Below are positions 1 through 6,570 of a DNA stretch of 27,053 bases, piece by piece. The translations under genes and the position numbers were made by a program. The stretch's first letter is position 1, and every line of letters starts with the position of its first letter. Source of the DNA: JANWKA01 sp035533815. Lineage in GTDB: Bacteria > Bacteroidota > Bacteroidia > Chitinophagales > Chitinophagaceae. The notes beneath the pieces were generated by a model. It was given only the letters and a program-made list of their open reading frames with translations. It was not told where the DNA came from and did no database searches. The stretch covers positions 1 to 27,053 of the forward strand of contig DATLTB010000067.1 of the NCBI GenBank assembly GCA_035533815.1, in the 5' to 3' direction.

Positions 1-81
1 TCATATAGGTATATAGGATTACATTGAAAAACAGGACCTGATCAAAGAAACTGAAGTTGATTTCAAAATCATAGCTGGGTA

Positions 82-99
82 GGTCGTCATTTGACGACC
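82..99. repeat. Short perfect hairpin (possible REP-like element)
   Basis: GGTCGTC (82-88) and GACGACC (93-99) form a perfect 7-bp stem around an ATTT loop. The tetranucleotide GTAG sits at the foot of the left arm (79-82), which recalls the GTAG foot of REP elements. No T-tract follows on the + strand. Together with the hairpin at 113-132 it makes a pair of closely spaced hairpins. The REP interpretation is inference; no REP-associated transposase is seen in the window. Confidence 0.5.
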
Positions 100-112
100 C
101 GGAATATCAAAC

Positions 113-132
113 CCTTCGACTTTAGTCGAGGG
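113..132 (-). terminator. Possible intrinsic terminator hairpin
   Basis: CCTTCGACT (113-121) pairs with AGTCGAGGG (124-132), including one G-T pair. Read on the minus strand the stem is followed by TTTGATATT, a short T-rich run. It lies just 3' of the leftward small reading frame that ends at 154, so it could terminate that transcript. The T-run is poor, so it may equally be half of a tandem hairpin element with 82-99. Confidence 0.35.
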
Positions 133-153
133 TAGTTTAGTTCTTATCCTTCG

Positions 154-366
154 CTAATCTGTTATCTCCCATCGAGCAGTATTTAGCACCGACCCAAGGA
201 CTTGTCCATTGGTATGAGGGTAAATTTCCAGCCAGCATACCATCCGGTATTTTTGTCGTTCAATCCACAATTGACCGGGACTAAAGGTTGCCTTAAATTT
301 ATCATTCCCAGGAACATGGCTTTCAGGAATAATAAATGCCCTGACGAAATTAGGATCAAAATTCAA
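154..366 (-). CDS. Small hypothetical protein, doubtful start
   Basis: A 70-residue reading frame that I do not recognise. It is rich in aromatic residues (two Trp near the middle, one near the C-terminus) and has no signal peptide, membrane segment or obvious motif. The only initiator is TTG at 366, directly preceded by an in-frame TGA. An ATG at 370 is in another frame and closes within four codons. The frame may be the C-terminal remainder of a larger gene, since this AT-rich stretch contains other gene relics, or may be spurious. A hairpin 3' of it (113-132) would fit a transcription end. No function is proposed. Confidence 0.3.
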   Translation of the reverse strand: MNFDPNFVRAFIIPESHVPGNDKFKATFSPGQLWIERQKYRMVCWLEIYPHTNGQVLGSVLNTARWEITD

Positions 367-972
367 TCATATTTCAATTGAACATCTTCCATGCTTGAGG
401 ATGGTAAAACACCAATATTTTAAGTTTATATTATTTGGATGAGGGACGTTTTAATATTACCCATATTCATCTCTTAAGGTATTAACTGGGGGGCTAATAC
501 TCTTATATGGAAGTGTTATATGGAAGACCAGCGTAGCCGCAGTTCGAACTTAATATATGTAGACCTGATAAATATTTATTGCTTTTGATTTGGTGATCAA
601 TTGATTAAGATTCTGTAAAATAAATTAGGAATGCTGGGAGAATATTATAGCCGCTATCTCCTTAATATTTCCAAATTACGCAAGGGCGCAAACCGTTATT
701 CATCAGGCGGGGTGGGACGTTCACTAAGAATCAGACCCAATAACTATCAGAAAATATATTAAAAATTTACAGTGTGAAACAACGATTATATATTGACAAA
801 GAATTGGATTCTCCCTTTAACTTTTTACATAATATGAAGTAAATCTGCACAGTTCTCTTTGGAAGTTTTCAATGGTTTTATTTTTAACTTGAGGAAAGCA
901 AGTTAGACTCATTCAAAAGACAAAATATACCTGTTAACATTCAATGAAATTAAATCCATTAATAATAAACGT
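367..972. other. AT-rich intergenic stretch without a supported gene
   Basis: About 600 bases with stops in all frames. The longest open stretch noticed with an ATG is 631-762 on the + strand (43 residues, Arg/Gly/Ser-rich C-terminal half). It coincides with a locally GC-richer patch around 680-720 and is not recognisable. A direct repeat ATATGGAAG occurs twice near 505-532. No tRNA fold, terminator or recognisable gene fragment was seen. The neighbouring gene relics suggest this is decayed coding DNA. Confidence 0.4.
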
Positions 973-1361
973 TCAATAATCCTCGTGTTTATGGAAGTTA
1001 TTAAATGGCCAACGATTTAAATCACATCCGGGAGCTTTTTCAAGTGTTTCCTTTGATTGATTGATTGATTGATTGATCGAATACATATATTTTCCTTATC
1101 AGATCAATCTTCAATAAAAACCGGGATTGAAAAAAATTTGATAACTACACCGTGGAAACCTCTTAACCTCACTTCGAATGATTCGATTTTGGTTGTGGTA
1201 ATATTCATCATAATGTCTTAAATCTCGTCCATGTGTTCGTCTTTATTATCATGCACTTTGTTACCAATTATTGACGAGGCAATTAAATATATTAAGAGAT
1301 GATTGAAATAAGCTCCATCATGGTTAATTCCAATAAAATTATCATTCGTTAATGTTTCCAT
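973..1361 (-). pseudogene. Decayed PRC-barrel domain gene
   Basis: Read leftward from ATG at 1361, a 47-codon frame (1218-1361) ends in LIASSIIGNKVHDN...MDEI and meets TAA at 1218-1220. The same frame continues with DIMMNITTTKIE and FSIPV down to 1104. This matches the beta-strand pattern of PRC-barrel domains (...IGN.V....GE.LG.IKDIM.D...G.I.Y......FAIPW...), and the TAA falls where a Lys codon (AAA) is expected. The C-terminal part resumes in another frame as LLKIDLIRKIYVFD. After a third frame change caused by the TTGA repeat at 1053-1080 it reads KETLEKAPGCDLNRWPF...HEDY, a typical PRC-barrel C-terminus, and closes with TGA at 973-975. The total length of about 130 codons matches single-domain PRC-barrel stress proteins. 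One nonsense and at least two frame lesions make it inactive. Family assignment is from memory of the family pattern. Confidence 0.75.
1053..1080. repeat. (TTGA)6 tetranucleotide tandem repeat
   Basis: Six exact TTGA units (1053-1076) followed by the variant TCGA (1077-1080). On the minus strand these are TCAA units inside the PRC-barrel relic, between the strand reading YVFD and the strand reading KETLEKAPG. Two units would join both segments in one frame with the spacing normal for the family. Five would also keep the frame; six shift it. The array therefore looks like slipped-strand expansion inside a gene. Confidence 0.9.
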
Positions 1362-1417
1362 TTCGGTACATTTTTCAATTAGATATTTAGATTACATCCT
1401 GACATTGAGAATTCCTT

Positions 1418-2785
1418 TTAAAAACCTATAGAAGCTTCAAGCACAGTTCCTTCAAATTTTCCCCCATTAAGAATACTGGTAGTAGGATAATTCAGATAAA
1501 CTTGGTTTACATATTCTGCCTTCAACATAATATTTTTTGTAATGAACCATCCCACTGAACCCGCTTCACGGTTAATAGTTATATCAATAGGATTATTTTG
1601 CATTGCTGCCGTCACTGTATTATAGCGAAATCCAATCCAGAAATTTTCCTTATTCTTAGGGAATCTATAAATTATGTCGGCTGCGTATTGAACAGCATAC
1701 CGTGTACTTTTTTCAGAAATTGTTCTACCATTTGCATTTTCATAAGTACCAAAGAATTCTAATCCTTTATATTTAATAAAAGAATTAAGCATAAAGGCAT
1801 GTACCTCTTCACTGAATCCTGGATTGTATCTACCAGAGAAGGAATTGTAATCATTCGCATCATTTAGCACTGTACCATTTGCTATATTTTGATTTGACAT
1901 AACATCAAAATAATGCGACCCAGTACGATCTCCTCCGAACAAAGTATTGCTGTTAGCACTTTGATCTATGTAGAATGAACCCGTAAACCTAAAACGAAGA
2001 TTCTTATTTATTTGCTTATCATATCCCACTTTACCGTGAAAAGCAGCATCATAATGATTTAATTGGCCTGTTGCAGAATCCGTTTTAACAGCTGCAATAA
2101 CTGTTGGATCAAGTTCTCCATTAGATACTCCACCCATAACAAGCCAATTAGATTTAATGTGGTAATATATCTCACCTCCGATTTCAGTAGCAAATTCATC
2201 CATAATATAATTTTCCACAAAGGGATTGTAAATTGTATTACCTCCATCTGTTCTCCTATAATGTTGATCCCCATAATCCACATCAAACTGCCCGATCTTA
2301 ATTGTAGCTCTCTTCATTATATTGTCAACCCATTTACTATGAAGAAATAGCAATTTATCAAACTGTATATAACCACCTTTTACCCAGGCATTTTCATGAT
2401 GCCTGGAAGCCAGATATATAGTTAGATTCACACGAATACCATCAGATAACTGTGCATCAATATTAAGATTAGCCATTGCAAGATCGAATCCATTTGTAAG
2501 AGGAATAAGACTATTAACATTCCCTATAAACCCACCGCGAGTTGCGGGAGCAGCAGTATTCTGATCTCTTAATGTTTGAAAACTCTGTTCAAAGTTTCCA
2601 CCAACCCTGACTTTTGTTCCGGTAAATGGAATAATATCATCTTTAGAGGTTTCAAAGATATTTATACCCAATCTGTTATCTGGCCGAAAATATTGAAAGA
2701 TTGGATCCTGTGCTTGAGCTGAAAAGCTAATACACACAAAAGTAATGGGCAATAATCTGCGTAATAGATAAATAACTTTGTCCAT
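1418..2785 (-). CDS. Outer-membrane beta-barrel porin-like protein
   Basis: 455 residues. A signal peptide covers residues 1-25 (hydrophobic core, then SAQA before Gln). The rest alternates polar and aromatic residues in beta-strand fashion and ends in ...EASIGF, with the C-terminal Phe typical of BAM-assembled barrels. The central stretch around 'IKIGQFDVDYGDQHYRR' resembles the strand pattern of phosphate-selective or related porins of Bacteroidota, but I cannot name the substrate. It is the last gene of a leftward operon behind the YceI gene (28-bp gap) and the 4-TM gene. Its product would sit in the outer membrane and could move the small molecule or lipid handled by YceI; that link is inference from operon order. 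Codon use is AT-rich like its neighbours and unlike the region right of 5 kb. Confidence 0.75.
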   Translation of the reverse strand: MDKVIYLLRRLLPITFVCISFSAQAQDPIFQYFRPDNRLGINIFETSKDDIIPFTGTKVRVGGNFEQSFQTLRDQNTAAPATRGGFIGNVNSLIPLTNGFDLAMANLNIDAQLSDGIRVNLTIYLASRHHENAWVKGGYIQFDKLLFLHSKWVDNIMKRATIKIGQFDVDYGDQHYRRTDGGNTIYNPFVENYIMDEFATEIGGEIYYHIKSNWLVMGGVSNGELDPTVIAAVKTDSATGQLNHYDAAFHGKVGYDKQINKNLRFRFTGSFYIDQSANSNTLFGGDRTGSHYFDVMSNQNIANGTVLNDANDYNSFSGRYNPGFSEEVHAFMLNSFIKYKGLEFFGTYENANGRTISEKSTRYAVQYAADIIYRFPKNKENFWIGFRYNTVTAAMQNNPIDITINREAGSVGWFITKNIMLKAEYVNQVYLNYPTTSILNGGKFEGTVLEASIGF

Positions 2786-2813
2786 AATTTAGTTTTAAAA
2801 AAAGAGTATTTAA

Positions 2814-3398
2814 TTAACTCACGAATAAGAATGTTATATTGAATTTGATAGTAATATTATTTCCTGTTTTAAGCACGCCAAAAAGTGCTGTAGGAGGATG
2901 AACACCATAGTCGGTCATCTTTACTAACTGTGTCCCTTTAATTGTTATTTTCTTATTACTATCTTCGGAAATATCTACCGGCAAACTTATGGGTTTCGTT
3001 ACTCCTGCAATTGTAAGATTACCTGTTACATTAACTATATTGCTACTTGCTCCAGAAGGAATTGAAACAACAGGTCCCGTAAGTGCAAAAACGATTTCCG
3101 GAAATCGATCTGACTTTAATGCTTTATAGGTTTTATTATTCATTATTGAACCTTCTTTACTTCTAATAGAATTAACCTGCATTACTATATTAAACGACTG
3201 AAGTGTGAAATTTTTATTAGGATCTAACTTAACAACCCCTTTCCCGGAAACATTTCCTACGATCTCATCCCAATTGTGAAGATTGGATGTTCCATCAATG
3301 GTAACTGTATATGTAGATAGCGTATAATTATTTTGCGCCTGAGAGTTATTTGTTAAAATCAATAATATTCCAAGTAATAAACTCGTTGATAATTTCAT
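2814..3398 (-). CDS. YceI family periplasmic lipid-binding protein
   Basis: 194 residues: signal peptide 1-21 (core LLLGILLILT, cut after AQA-like site), then the YceI lipocalin-like barrel. Family hallmarks visible are the opening strand with 'TSNLHNWDEIVGNVSGKG', 'SIRSKEGSIMNNKTYKAL', 'FPEIVFALTG' and 'VTGNLTIAGVTKPISLPV'. YceI proteins bind long isoprenoid chains (for example polyprenyl compounds) in the periplasm; in some bacteria they respond to alkaline or stress conditions. It is the middle gene of a leftward operon, 19 bp after the 4-TM gene and 28 bp before the outer-membrane barrel. This suggests a job in moving or sensing a hydrophobic compound across the envelope. The ligand cannot be read from the sequence. 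The leader before the ATG is A-rich with no Shine-Dalgarno. Confidence 0.88.
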   Translation of the reverse strand: MKLSTSLLLGILLILTNNSQAQNNYTLSTYTVTIDGTSNLHNWDEIVGNVSGKGVVKLDPNKNFTLQSFNIVMQVNSIRSKEGSIMNNKTYKALKSDRFPEIVFALTGPVVSIPSGASSNIVNVTGNLTIAGVTKPISLPVDISEDSNKKITIKGTQLVKMTDYGVHPPTALFGVLKTGNNITIKFNITFLFVS

Positions 3399-3417
3399 AA
3401 TGAATTTTTTTATATTA

Positions 3418-3825
3418 TTAGGGATTCATGTATTCTAGGATGAGTCCAGCTACTACTGCTTCTACCAAGGCTAGTATAAGCCATGTGGAAACAATCAACA
3501 GTGATACACTCATTGAACTGTAAATAAGCCACAGCATCGGGAATGTAGCAACCATTACATATATTAATCCAAACTCAATACCTCGCGTAAGAAAAGAACC
3601 TGCTAATACCCCTTTTAACCGGCTCCAAAACCAGGAGAGAGACATACTCAGCACGAAAGGATGTATACAATAAAACACGAACCTATCTGATTGTGCGTCA
3701 AAGGCAGGATCAAAATATTGAACGGCTATACCCGGTAATGTAAAGCGAATGAGATATAGCCCTAAAATATGTAGGAATAAAAAAACGCCTCCTACTAACA
3801 ATCCAGCTATAATGATTTTTTTCAT
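3418..3825 (-). CDS. Small four-helix integral membrane protein
   Basis: 135 residues with four likely membrane helices (about residues 4-26, 49-68, 84-103 and 107-131) and a charged loop around 67-82. I do not recognise a named family with certainty; it resembles uncharacterised small membrane proteins of Bacteroidota. No catalytic motif or haem-ligating His pair typical of cytochrome b561 is obvious, although YceI genes are often paired with such proteins. It is the first gene of the leftward operon with YceI and the outer-membrane barrel, so it would be the inner-membrane member of an inner membrane-periplasm-outer membrane set. A possible Crp/Fnr-type palindrome lies about 90 bp upstream (3913-3926). 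Confidence 0.65.
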   Translation of the reverse strand: MKKIIIAGLLVGGVFLFLHILGLYLIRFTLPGIAVQYFDPAFDAQSDRFVFYCIHPFVLSMSLSWFWSRLKGVLAGSFLTRGIEFGLIYVMVATFPMLWLIYSSMSVSLLIVSTWLILALVEAVVAGLILEYMNP

Positions 3826-4271
3826 GACTCATTTTTAAAGTAAGAATAATTTTGATGGAGTAAAGGTGAAGAGGTACTCACGAGTATTTTATGACTATTA
3901 ACATAATCAAAGATGATTTACATCATGTCGTTCGTTTAAATAATGGATATAATGTTTACAAGTAATTAGTTCCGAGGCTACTTATCAGAATTCAAACATG
4001 AAACCACAATTTGCTATTTTCGGATTTGAAAGTATGAATACCCCAATGGCGGATGATTCACCACTCAGGACAACCGTATATCTTAAGAGAATATCGTAGG
4101 CAATAAGAATCCATAAATAAAGCTCATGAGGAGTTACGGAATATTATTAAAAACAATTCTTTATTTGTTCAATGTAAATTCATTGTTTATATTATTTTCA
4201 AAGTTTTTGGGAAATAGAAATAAGAAGAGGATATTACCTATCTATGTTGTAGAAATTTTAATTTATAAATA
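3826..4271. other. AT-rich intergenic stretch between operon and VIT1 relic
   Basis: Holds the upstream region of the leftward envelope operon, including the palindrome at 3913-3926. There is also an isolated 33-codon frame at 3998-4099 on the + strand (starting MKPQFAIFGFES) that I do not recognise and that may be a gene fragment. The 73-codon frame at 4126-4347 on the + strand is low-complexity AT-rich sequence and overlaps the VIT1 relic on the other strand, so I treat it as spurious. No RNA gene or terminator seen. Confidence 0.4.
3908..3926 (-). promoter_or_regulatory. Possible Crp/Fnr-type operator next to a TTTG -33 element
   Basis: ATGAT-TTAC-ATCAT at 3913-3926 is a perfect 5+5 palindrome with a 4-bp spacer, close to the Fnr/Crp-type pattern TGAT-N4-ATCA. 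On the minus strand it is followed at once by CTTTG, whose TTTG (3908-3911) fits the -33 element of Bacteroidota promoters. A matching -7 element (TAnnTTTG) downstream is not convincing; the nearest is TAAAATAC. Placement ahead of the envelope operon starting at 3825 would suit an oxygen- or redox-responsive regulator. This is inference, and a palindrome of this size can occur by chance in AT-rich DNA. Confidence 0.4.
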
Positions 4272-4611
4272 TTATTTCACTGCTTTACTGACTATTTTTG
4301 CACGAAAGTATACGGCGGCTGCAAATATCCCTGTCAATACCACCTAAAAGCTTCCCTTTTATTATTGGCTGTTCTATAATTTTACATTTGAAATTCAAAA
4401 CTCGATAAAGCAACTATGGTAACAACGCACGAAATAGCAACCCCTGTTTTATTATCGTGTATAATAATATAAGGAAACAAAGGAGTAAATCCTCCTACTA
4501 AATAATAAAATGCAATAATGACAGCAACTATAGCTGCACGATTTTTTGATGACGTGCTATTTCAAGTTCAAACTTCATCATAAAGTTTGCCCAGCGATCT
4601 TTATCTTTGTT
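4272..4611 (-). pseudogene. Decayed VIT1/CCC1-type transporter gene (C-terminal part)
   Basis: Three minus-strand segments in different frames line up in order with the C-terminal half of VIT1/CCC1 Fe/Mn transporters. Segment 4528-4611 reads NKDKDRWANFMMKFELE and ends in TAG. Segment 4382-4540 reads RAAIVAVIIAFYYLVGGFTP, LFPYII..., then a hydrophobic stretch, and ends in TAA. Segment 4272-4343 reads LTGIFAAAVYFRAKIVSK and ends in TAA. The family pattern is ...W..FMM.FEL......A...A..I...Y..GG..PL.PY..., a hydrophobic helix and a final Ala-rich helix. Frames change twice, and the N-terminal half with the first helices is missing: the frame upstream of 4611 soon hits a stop and shows no family pattern. 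Intact members move Fe2+/Mn2+ out of the cytosol. This is clearly a relic, and it explains the otherwise odd DNA here. Confidence 0.75.
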
Positions 4612-4660
4612 TAGGGGTACAAGCAACTTGACATTCGTTCACCAAGAGATTTTATGCAAT

Positions 4661-4816
4661 ATGAAGACGATAATTGAAAAGCAATTTGACGCTGTAAAAT
4701 ACATGCGCCAACAAAGGGAAAAAATAAGTGAGAAATTAGCAAAGATGACAAAGGCTGAGATTGTTTTGTATTTCAAAAAACAAAAAATGCAGAATTCAAT
4801 AAAGCCCGGCGCATAA
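4661..4816 (+). CDS. Small helical antitoxin-like protein
   Basis: 51 residues from ATG 4661. The frame stays open back to a TTG/ATG-type start at 4607, but the Met at 4661 begins the conserved-looking part: MKTIIEKQFDAVKYMRQQRE followed by KISEKLAKMTKAEIVLYFKK. The pattern FDAV..MR..R..IS.K...M...E...Y.KK is shared by many short Bacteroidota and cyanobacterial proteins that look like antitoxin-type partners, usually beside a toxin gene. Here no toxin frame follows within the next 250 bases, so it would be an orphan. It is highly charged, predicted all-helical, with no signal peptide. The antitoxin link is family memory, not shown by the sequence. Confidence 0.5.
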   Translation: MKTIIEKQFDAVKYMRQQREKISEKLAKMTKAEIVLYFKKQKMQNSIKPGA

Positions 4817-5065
4817 TTCTAATTTCCGCAATGTCAGCATAAAGGATACCAGTTTGCGTGGCTGTAATGGACAAGTTTAAATGATAGGCATACTTTTATA
4901 TTTTTAGAATTTTAATTTCCTTACCTATCAAACAAGGGATTTGAACTACAATTAGGATTTCAAAGGTTGTATTTATATAATTCATTTACCTGAATTTAAA
5001 TATTACTTAGGAAATGATTGCTATGTTGAATCGCAACGTTTTATTTATTTTCCAGACAGTCTGCC

Positions 5066-6559
5066 ATGCTATTCAGAAAGCATATACTTTCTTCAGGGAA
5101 GAAATTACTTCCGGATTACCTGGAATACTCCGGTAATTCAAACCAGGTTTCCTTACCTGAAAACATTTCCCATCATTTATTTTTTACGCGGTTCCGAATT
5201 TGGATTCCCTTCGCCCGGTTTATCCAGTGGTTAGGTAAAAACCTGAGGTTGTATTTTCTGGGTCTTATTCTGATGGTCCCACCGCTGGCAGGAGTTACAC
5301 AGGATTCTCTGCACAAATTCACTTTTCATTTCCAACTTACCACAGTGTTTCAGGGACATCCCGCTTTCCGGGCTGCCTATTCGGGGATGAACAGCTTGCG
5401 GGATTCAGCAGAAACCGCTTTGTCACTAACCACCACATTATTTCTCGGCAGGAGGCTCTGGAAAGGGGCATCATTTTATTTCAACCCGGAAGTAGCCGGC
5501 GGAACTGGGATGAGCAATACACTGGGAATTGCTGGGTTCACCAATGGGGAGACATTCAGGATCGGCAATCCCCAACCCCAGGGGTACATAGCCCGGGCTT
5601 TTATCCGTCAGCATATTTCCCTTGGGCAGGATTCAGAAAAGCGAACCGGAGAGGGGGTCAATCAGGTGAATGAAGTGCTTCCCCTTCCCAGACTGGATAT
5701 AACCTTAGGAAAACTGGCCCTGTCCGATATTTTTGATGACAATTCCGTCAGTCATGATCCACGTACAGATTTCCTGAACTGGTCCCTGATGAATAATGGA
5801 GCCTGGGACTATGCAGCCAACACCAGGGGCTATACCTACCTGATCGCTTTTGAACTGATTCATCGTTCCTGGGCCCTGAGGTATGCCGAAGCCCTGGAAC
5901 CTACTTATGCCAATGGTCCGGATATCAATTTTCAGTTGCTGAAGACCCAATCGGAAAATCTGGAACTGGACAAAAATATGCTGATCGGCAATGAGCCAGG
6001 TAATATCCGTTTACTGGGTTATTTGAACAACACGCGGGGGGCTTCCTACCTGTCCCTCATCCGGGGCAAACTGAATGGAACAGACACAGGAATGGATGTA
6101 ATATATGGTACAGCCTATGGGAATCTGAAATATGGCTTCGGATTGAACATGGATCAACAACTCAACAGACAGATAAGTGTATTTATGCGGGCTGGCTGGG
6201 ATAATGGGAAAACGGCTACCTGGGCATTTGCCAATATTGACCAGACCATCAGCGGTGGGATAAGGATAACCGGAACTTACTGGGATCGTCAAAATGACCA
6301 TGTCGGCATTGCAGGGGTATCAAATGGTATTTCACCGGGTCACCGTGCATTCCTGAATGCCGGTGGTTATGATTTTATGATCGGGGACGGCAAATTGACC
6401 CATTATGGCCAGGAAGACATTCTGGAGATCTATTATCAGGCCTTGTTTCTGCGATCCCTGTTTATTACTGCCGATTATCAGTTTGTGGATCATCCGGCTT
6501 ATAATCTCGACCGGGGGCCAGTACACGTGATTTCCCTGCGCACTCATGTGGAATTCTGA
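5066..6559 (+). CDS. Carbohydrate-selective porin, OprB-like
   Basis: 497 residues from the first ATG. The stretch FQGHPAFRAAYSGMNSLRDS, the long beta-rich body with 'DPRTDFLNWSLMNNGAWDYA', and the C-terminal ...SLRTHVEF with terminal Phe fit the OprB family of outer-membrane porins that pass sugars. A signal-peptide-like core (LRLYFLGLILMVPPLAGV) lies only at about residues 60-78, so about 58 residues precede it. The true start may be an alternative codon near 5230-5246, or the extension may be real. No better ATG exists before the hydrophobic core. The gene stands alone on the + strand and converges on the barrel gene at 6571 with an 11-bp gap. It marks the change from AT-rich DNA on its left to more balanced DNA on its right. 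Confidence 0.8.
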   Translation: MLFRKHILSSGKKLLPDYLEYSGNSNQVSLPENISHHLFFTRFRIWIPFARFIQWLGKNLRLYFLGLILMVPPLAGVTQDSLHKFTFHFQLTTVFQGHPAFRAAYSGMNSLRDSAETALSLTTTLFLGRRLWKGASFYFNPEVAGGTGMSNTLGIAGFTNGETFRIGNPQPQGYIARAFIRQHISLGQDSEKRTGEGVNQVNEVLPLPRLDITLGKLALSDIFDDNSVSHDPRTDFLNWSLMNNGAWDYAANTRGYTYLIAFELIHRSWALRYAEALEPTYANGPDINFQLLKTQSENLELDKNMLIGNEPGNIRLLGYLNNTRGASYLSLIRGKLNGTDTGMDVIYGTAYGNLKYGFGLNMDQQLNRQISVFMRAGWDNGKTATWAFANIDQTISGGIRITGTYWDRQNDHVGIAGVSNGISPGHRAFLNAGGYDFMIGDGKLTHYGQEDILEIYYQALFLRSLFITADYQFVDHPAYNLDRGPVHVISLRTHVEF

Positions 6560-6570
6560 GTGATTCCGGG

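Noticed and set aside
20..82. Left-edge + strand frame ending ...KETEVDFKIIAG before a stop at about 80-82
   Set aside because: Only about 20 codons with a stop just upstream in the same frame (14-16), so it cannot be supported as a gene end.
631..762. 43-codon + strand frame MLGEYYSRYL... in a GC-richer patch
   Set aside because: Not recognisable, isolated, and short enough to be open by chance; mentioned only within the intergenic description.
4126..4347. 73-codon + strand frame MRSYGILLK...
   Set aside because: Low-complexity AT-rich composition, no family pattern, and it overlaps the VIT1/CCC1 relic that explains the DNA on the minus strand.
6520..6535. CACGTG inside the OprB-like gene as a parS site
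   Set aside because: The flanking bases do not form the 16-bp parS palindrome and the site lies in another gene far from parAB.
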